NCBI GenBank assembly: GCA_045655645.1
Contig: JAZOPS010000025.1
Coordinates: 1 to 7,932 of the forward strand
Length of the DNA stretch: 7,932 nucleotides
DNA from: Fimenecus sp045655645
Lineage (GTDB): Bacteria > Bacillota > Clostridia > Oscillospirales > Acutalibacteraceae
Direction of reading: 5' to 3'
Made by a program: the position numbers and the translations under genes. Below are positions 4,597 through 7,932 of this stretch, piece after piece (within the stretch, counting starts at the first letter, position 1; each line of letters starts with the position of its first letter). The notes under the pieces are model-generated. The model was not told the origin of the DNA. It saw nothing but the letters and a program-made list of their open reading frames with translations, and did no database searches.

Positions 4597-5709
4597 ATGA
4601 ATTGTGGTTTCAATTTTTATATGCCTGTTAATATTTTAAGTGGCGATGATGTTTTAAATCAAAATAAATCCATATTCTCTGATTTGGGCAAAAAGTGTCT
4701 TATTGTTACAGGTAAAACATCCGCTAAAAAATCAGGTGCACTTGACGATATAATAAATCTTTTTAACGAGCTGAATATCGAGTATGAAATATATGATAAA
4801 ATCACAGAAAACCCGTTGACTGTTGACTGCTATATCAGTGGCAAGTTGGCAAGAGATATCCATGCAGATTTTGTTGTTGGTATCGGCGGTGGCTCGCCGT
4901 TGGATGCAGCAAAAGCAGTTTGTGTTTATGCAACTAACGAACAGATTGTTGATGATGATATTTATACTGCAACCGTAGAGAATTCTCCATTACCTTTGGT
5001 GCTTATTGGTACAACATCCGGCACAGGTAGTGAAGTTTCAGGCGTTTCTGTGCTTACAAGAAAAGACGGCAGAAAGCAAAGTATCGGTGGCAAAAATTAT
5101 TATGCTAAATATGTAATTGCCGATGCCAAATATACATATTCCATGCCATTTAGTGTAACAGTTTCAACTGCACTTGATGCCCTTTGCCATGCAATTGAGT
5201 CAATGTTCTCACCAAGAGCTGATTTCTTGTCAAAACAATTTTCACTCTTATCGGTTAAATTAATTTACCCTTTGCTTGAAAAAATGCACAACACAAAAGA
5301 ATTACCAAATGCAGAAGAAAGAGACATTCTTTATTTTGCATCGCTTTATGCTGGATTCGCTCTCAACAAAGGTGGCACAGGGTTCCCACACGGAATGGGT
5401 TATGCACTCACCGAAGATTTCGGCGTGCCACACGGACTTGCTTGTGCTGTTTTTCTTCCACAATATCTTAAAGAAGCAGAAAAAGCAAACTCTGTACTTT
5501 ATAAAGAATTAATGGATGCAATGAATACTGACTTTGACGCGTTGAATACATTGTTCTCTGAATTTTGTTCTTTTGATTTCCATGTTTCTGAAGAACAAAT
5601 TGCTAATTATATAGAACGTTGGGCAACTCTTAAAAACTTTAAGAACTCCCCTACTGACTTCAACAACAAAGATGCAGGAAATTTAGTTCAAAAGTTGTTT
5701 CAAAAATAG
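4597..5709 (+). CDS. Iron-containing (group III) alcohol dehydrogenase
   Basis: This NAD(P)-dependent Fe-ADH family oxidoreductase has 370 residues from ATG 4597. Earlier in-frame starts exist at 4588 and a TTG at 4579, but the ribosome binding site AAAGGA (4582-4587) lies 9 bases before 4597 and overlaps or abuts the others. Visible motifs: nucleotide-binding G-G-G-S-P-L-D-A-A-K-A (about 97-107), G-T-T-S-G-T-G-S-E (about 138-146), and the metal ligands D194 and H198 (D-A-L-C-H-A-I-E), H265 and H279 (P-H-G-M-G-Y-A-L-T ... V-P-H-G). A Tyr (269) occupies the place of the active-site His that follows the third ligand by four residues in lactaldehyde reductase; an M-G-Y-x-L-T form is also known in clostridial family members. 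The substrate is probably a short-chain alcohol or aldehyde but is not determinable. It is a single-gene unit between terminators. Confidence 0.92.
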   Translation: MNCGFNFYMPVNILSGDDVLNQNKSIFSDLGKKCLIVTGKTSAKKSGALDDIINLFNELNIEYEIYDKITENPLTVDCYISGKLARDIHADFVVGIGGGSPLDAAKAVCVYATNEQIVDDDIYTATVENSPLPLVLIGTTSGTGSEVSGVSVLTRKDGRKQSIGGKNYYAKYVIADAKYTYSMPFSVTVSTALDALCHAIESMFSPRADFLSKQFSLLSVKLIYPLLEKMHNTKELPNAEERDILYFASLYAGFALNKGGTGFPHGMGYALTEDFGVPHGLACAVFLPQYLKEAEKANSVLYKELMDAMNTDFDALNTLFSEFCSFDFHVSEEQIANYIERWATLKNFKNSPTDFNNKDAGNLVQKLFQK

Positions 5710-5711
5710 CG

Positions 5712-5732
5712 TTTAGATAATTTCTATCTAAA
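5712..5732. repeat. 21-bp dyad, copy 1 (TTTAGATA-N5-TATCTAAA)
   Basis: Perfect 8-bp arms flank a 5-base centre. A second 21-bp dyad with the same arms is at 5847-5867. This copy begins three bases after the alcohol dehydrogenase stop codon. It could be an operator half of a pair or simply a 3'-end hairpin. Confidence 0.55.
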
Positions 5733-5773
5733 TATAGCTTAAAATCTAAAAATTCTATATTACTCATATAAAA

Positions 5774-5817
5774 CCGTCTTTTTCATTGTATAGTTTTTAC
5801 AAAAAAGACGGCTTTTT
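5774..5817 (+). terminator. Terminator of the alcohol dehydrogenase gene
   Basis: CCGTCTTTTT (5774-5783) pairs with AAAAAGACGG (5802-5811), followed by CTTTTT (5812-5817). An A-run before the left arm may allow function in the other direction. Confidence 0.8.
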
Positions 5818-5846
5818 ATTATTGTAAAAGCCTTTGATTTTTATTG

Positions 5847-5867
5847 TTTAGATGTTTTTTATCTAAA
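5847..5867. repeat. 21-bp dyad, copy 2 (TTTAGAT-N7-ATCTAAA)
   Basis: The 7-bp arms TTTAGAT and ATCTAAA are the same as in the dyad at 5712-5732 and the total length is identical. It is about 78 bp upstream of the -35 box of the aminotransferase promoter, so a regulator binding here could control that operon. It is flanked by an imperfect direct repeat, AGCCTTTGATTTT (5829 on) and AGCCTTGATTTT (5870 on). Confidence 0.55.
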
Positions 5868-5944
5868 TCAGCCTTGATTTTGCGCGATTTTTATAGTTGT
5901 AGTTAATTATTATCTATTTAATAACATAATTTTACAAAAAAGGT

Positions 5945-5972
5945 TTGACATAGCAAAAATAAGTGTTATAAT
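5945..5972 (+). promoter_or_regulatory. Near-perfect sigma-A promoter of the aminotransferase-aldolase unit
   Basis: Consensus TTGACA (5945-5950) and consensus TATAAT (5967-5972) are 16 bases apart. Transcription should start near 5979, giving a leader of about 60 nt. The strength agrees with the highly biased codon usage of the genes it drives. Confidence 0.85.
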
Positions 5973-5978
5973 TAGTAT

Positions 5979-6008
5979 GAACGATTATCCACCTTAATAG
6001 GTGAGTTC
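5979..6008 (+). promoter_or_regulatory. Leader hairpin before the aminotransferase gene
   Basis: CACCT-TAAT-AGGTG (5990-6003) forms a 5-bp stem with a 4-base loop, and outer GAAC (5979-5982) can pair with GTTC (6005-6008). It would lie at the very 5' end of the mRNA, where such hairpins often protect transcripts. It is too small to be a known riboswitch. Confidence 0.4.
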
Positions 6009-6025
6009 TAAAATTCCAATTAAAT

Positions 6026-6030
6026 GGAGG
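6026..6030 (+). promoter_or_regulatory. Ribosome binding site that fixes the aminotransferase start
   Basis: GGAGG followed by 8 bases and ATG 6039. An in-frame ATG at 6024 overlaps the site itself, so it cannot be the used start. Confidence 0.85.
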
Positions 6031-6038
6031 GTAAAATT

Positions 6039-7529
6039 ATGGCAGATACAAGATTCGCAATTACTCATTATCATGATGCTGCGGCTATCAACAGACAGCT
6101 TGATGAACTTATCAGCAAGCCAATCTACACAATCAAGCCAGAAGTTCTCAAACAGTATGAAGAAGAATACTATGGCAAAAAGTGCGTTAAGTCAAAGGAA
6201 TTAGTTGACGAAGCAAAAGCTATCATCCCTGGCGGTGTTCAGCACAACCTTGCTTTCAACTATCCATTCCCTCTCGCTTTCACAAAAGCAGAAGGCGCTT
6301 ATCTCTATGACGCTGACGGCAACAAATACTTTGACTTCCTTCAGGCAGGTGGTCCAACAGTTCTTGGTTCAAACCCTAAGGTAGTTCGTGACCAGGTTAT
6401 CGACCTTCTTAACACATGTGGTCCTTCAACAGGTCTTTTCCACGAATTCGAATACAAACTCGCTAAGAAGATTTCTGACAGCGTTGAAACAGTTCAGATG
6501 TTCCGTATGCAGGGTTCAGGTACTGAAGCTTGTATGACAGCAGTTCGTGTTGCTCGTCTTGCAACAGGTAAGAAGAACATTCTTAAAATGGGTGGCGCAT
6601 ACCACGGTTGGTCAGACCAGCTCGGTTATGGCATCCGTGTTCCTGGTTCAAAATTCACACAGGCAAGTGGTGTTCCACTTTATCTCTTCAAACATACTCA
6701 AGAATTCTTCCCAGGCGACCTTGATGACCTTGAAAGAAAGCTTCGTGCTAACCTTCTTCGTGGCGGCACAGCAGCTGTATTTATTGAACCAATCGGTCCT
6801 GAAAGTGGTACAACTCCAGTTGACTACGACTTCAACAAGGGTGTTGAAAGACTTTGCCGTAAATATGGCGCTCTTCTCGTATTCGATGAAGTTGTTACAG
6901 GTTTCCGTATCGGTATGGCTGGTGCTCAGGGCTTCTTCGGAGTATCTCCTGACCTTACAATCTTCGGTAAAGTTATCGCTGGTGGATATCCAGGTGCTGG
7001 TGGTGTCGGCGGTAAGAAGCAGTACATGAAGCACCTTGGTGCTGGTCTTGACGATTCAGGTATGAAGGTTAAGAAGGCATTCACAGGCGGTACAATGACT
7101 GCTAACCCACTTTCATGCTGTGCTGGTTACTTCACTCTTGAAGAAATCGACAAGCAGAACGCATGTCAGAAAGCTGGCGAAATGGGTGACAGACTTACAG
7201 CTGGTCTTCAGGAACTCGTTAACAAGCACGGACTTCCATTCGTTGTTTGGAACGAAGGTTCAGTTTGCCACCTTGAAACAGTTGGTACAATGCACTACTC
7301 AATCGACTGGTGCAAACCTTGGAAAATCCCTGGTGTTCTTTCAGCTACAAGCGAAAGAAAGAAGGAAATGCAGTACATGGGCGCTGCTTACATGGCAGAA
7401 GGACTTGTTACTCTTGCTGGTAGCCGTCTCTACACATCAGCTGCATACACACCTAAGATGATTGACCAGGCTCTTCAGTGCTTCGATAAGGTATTTGCTA
7501 ACGTTGCTGTTAAGCCATCAAACAAATAA
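6039..7529 (+). CDS. Class III PLP aminotransferase, glutamate-1-semialdehyde aminomutase-like, long form
   Basis: The protein has 496 residues from ATG 6039. Fold-type I PLP motifs are clear: phosphate loop G-S-G-T-E-A (159-164), A-Y-H-G-W-S-D (187-193), cofactor Asp in D-E-V-V-T-G-F-R (283-290), and the Schiff-base Lys311 in F-G-K-V-I-A-G-G. The V-I-A-G-G-Y-P-G-A-G-G-V-G-G segment and the overall order resemble HemL. At 496 residues, however, it is about 65-70 longer than true HemL, with an N-terminal extension of about 50 residues and an extra segment around 409-445. No tetrapyrrole gene is nearby and a class II aldolase follows in the operon, so a catabolic aminotransferase is more likely than haem synthesis. 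The amino donor and substrate are unknown. Codons are strongly biased to C-ending and preferred forms, unlike the left half of the window, which suggests high expression. Confidence 0.9.
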   Translation: MADTRFAITHYHDAAAINRQLDELISKPIYTIKPEVLKQYEEEYYGKKCVKSKELVDEAKAIIPGGVQHNLAFNYPFPLAFTKAEGAYLYDADGNKYFDFLQAGGPTVLGSNPKVVRDQVIDLLNTCGPSTGLFHEFEYKLAKKISDSVETVQMFRMQGSGTEACMTAVRVARLATGKKNILKMGGAYHGWSDQLGYGIRVPGSKFTQASGVPLYLFKHTQEFFPGDLDDLERKLRANLLRGGTAAVFIEPIGPESGTTPVDYDFNKGVERLCRKYGALLVFDEVVTGFRIGMAGAQGFFGVSPDLTIFGKVIAGGYPGAGGVGGKKQYMKHLGAGLDDSGMKVKKAFTGGTMTANPLSCCAGYFTLEEIDKQNACQKAGEMGDRLTAGLQELVNKHGLPFVVWNEGSVCHLETVGTMHYSIDWCKPWKIPGVLSATSERKKEMQYMGAAYMAEGLVTLAGSRLYTSAAYTPKMIDQALQCFDKVFANVAVKPSNK

Positions 7530-7544
7530 TCATTGATTTTTTCG

Positions 7545-7570
7545 GGTGGGTGAATTCATCTTCATCCACC
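7545..7570 (+). promoter_or_regulatory. Intercistronic hairpin between aminotransferase and aldolase
   Basis: GGTGGGTGAA (7545-7554) pairs with TTCATCCACC (7561-7570) over 10 bp (one G-U pair) around the loop TTCATC. Only a short T-run follows, so it is more likely a partial terminator or an RNA-stabilising element than a full stop. It sits 20 bases before the aldolase ribosome binding site (GAGGTGAT, 7591-7598). Confidence 0.6.
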
Positions 7571-7603
7571 TTTAATTAACCTAATAAATTGAGGTGATTT
7601 TTA

Positions 7604-7932
7604 ATGGATATTATGCAGGCTAAAGAAACTGTTATAAGAGCTGGTAAAGAACTTATTGCAGCTGGTCTTATTGCTCGTACTTGGGGTAATATTTCTTGCA
7701 GAATCAGTGAAACACAGTTCGTAATCACACCAAGTGGTCGTGCTTATGAAACTCTCACTCCTGAAGAAATCGTTCTCGTAAACATCGAGGACCTTGAATA
7801 CGAAGGCGAAATCAAGCCATCAAGTGAAAAAGGTATTCACGCAGCTTGCTACAAACTTCGTCCTGAAATAAACTTTGTTATCCATACACATCAGGTAAAC
7901 GCTTCAATCGTTTCTTCACTTGGTATGGACAT
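7604..7932 (+). CDS. Class II aldolase (fuculose-phosphate aldolase/adducin family), 3' end beyond window
   Basis: 109 codons are visible from ATG 7604, out of about 210-220 usual for the family. Motifs match zinc-dependent class II aldolases: phosphate-binding A-R-T-W-G-N-I-S (24-31), T-P-S-G (42-45), the S-S-E motif with catalytic Glu75 (P-S-S-E-K-G-I-H-A-A-C-Y), and the zinc ligands His94 and His96 in V-I-H-T-H. The third zinc His lies past the edge. Family members cleave or form C-C bonds in sugar phosphates (fuculose-, rhamnulose-, ribulose-type) or decarboxylate/epimerise related acids. GAGGTGAT five bases before the ATG supports the start. It follows the aminotransferase by 74 bases across a hairpin and shares its preferred codon usage, so the two likely serve one pathway. 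Which substrate is used cannot be told from the visible part. Confidence 0.9.
   Translation, partial: MDIMQAKETVIRAGKELIAAGLIARTWGNISCRISETQFVITPSGRAYETLTPEEIVLVNIEDLEYEGEIKPSSEKGIHAACYKLRPEINFVIHTHQVNASIVSSLGMD

Noticed and set aside
5979..6038. Riboswitch in the aminotransferase leader
   Set aside because: The leader is about 60 nt with one small hairpin and no conserved aptamer core that I recognise.
6547..7461. Long open frames in other phases and on the opposite strand inside the aminotransferase gene
   Set aside because: They lack ribosome binding sites and follow from the strong codon bias of the real gene.
6039..7529. Naming the aminotransferase hemL
   Set aside because: Length, N-terminal extension and the aldolase neighbour argue against haem synthesis; only the fold and PLP motifs are shared.

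Overview
The window reads as a low-GC Firmicute, most likely a gut-type member of the Clostridia. The reasons are AT-rich intergenic DNA, near-consensus sigma-A promoters (TTGACA/TATAAT type), strong AGGAGG-type ribosome binding sites, U-tailed hairpin terminators, BspA-like leucine-rich surface proteins with Thr-rich linkers, and a PadR/HAAS/PspC envelope cassette. The assignment to class is inference; no marker gene is present.

Layout. (1) Positions 1-2104, minus strand: two tandem paralogous secreted BspA-like leucine-rich-repeat proteins in one operon, the second cut by the left edge, transcribed from a strong promoter at 2167-2195. (2) 2238-2444, plus strand: a divergent 68-residue XRE regulator whose -10 box lies inside a perfect dyad. 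A bidirectional terminator (2443-2476) closes it and the facing operon. (3) 3779-2482, minus strand: a four-gene operon padR - HAAS/DUF1700 membrane protein - 64-residue one-helix protein - pspC, probably an envelope-stress module. (4) 3780-4596: over 800 bases without a long gene. This is the most unusual part: a 23-bp perfect palindrome, a near-consensus promoter, a 37-codon small ORF with a good ribosome binding site, a 16-bp stem holding a 66-nt C/U-rich loop, a third hairpin and a strong terminator. I read it as a dedicated transcript of roughly 360 nt, possibly a C-rich (UCCC-motif) regulatory RNA or a dual-function RNA with a small protein. (5) 4597-5709, plus strand: an iron-type alcohol dehydrogenase as a single-gene unit with its own terminator. 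(6) 5710-6038: regulatory DNA with two 21-bp dyads of the same design, then a near-perfect promoter. (7) 6039 to the right edge, plus strand: a 496-residue class III (GSA-aminomutase-like) PLP enzyme followed by a class II aldolase, both in a codon usage suggesting high expression.

How the parts work together: the LRR operon and the PadR operon both concern the cell envelope. The right half looks metabolic: the aminotransferase and aldolase likely act in one catabolic pathway on an amino- or keto-sugar-like compound, and the alcohol dehydrogenase may reduce an aldehyde product, though it has its own promoter and terminator. The substrate cannot be read from this window.
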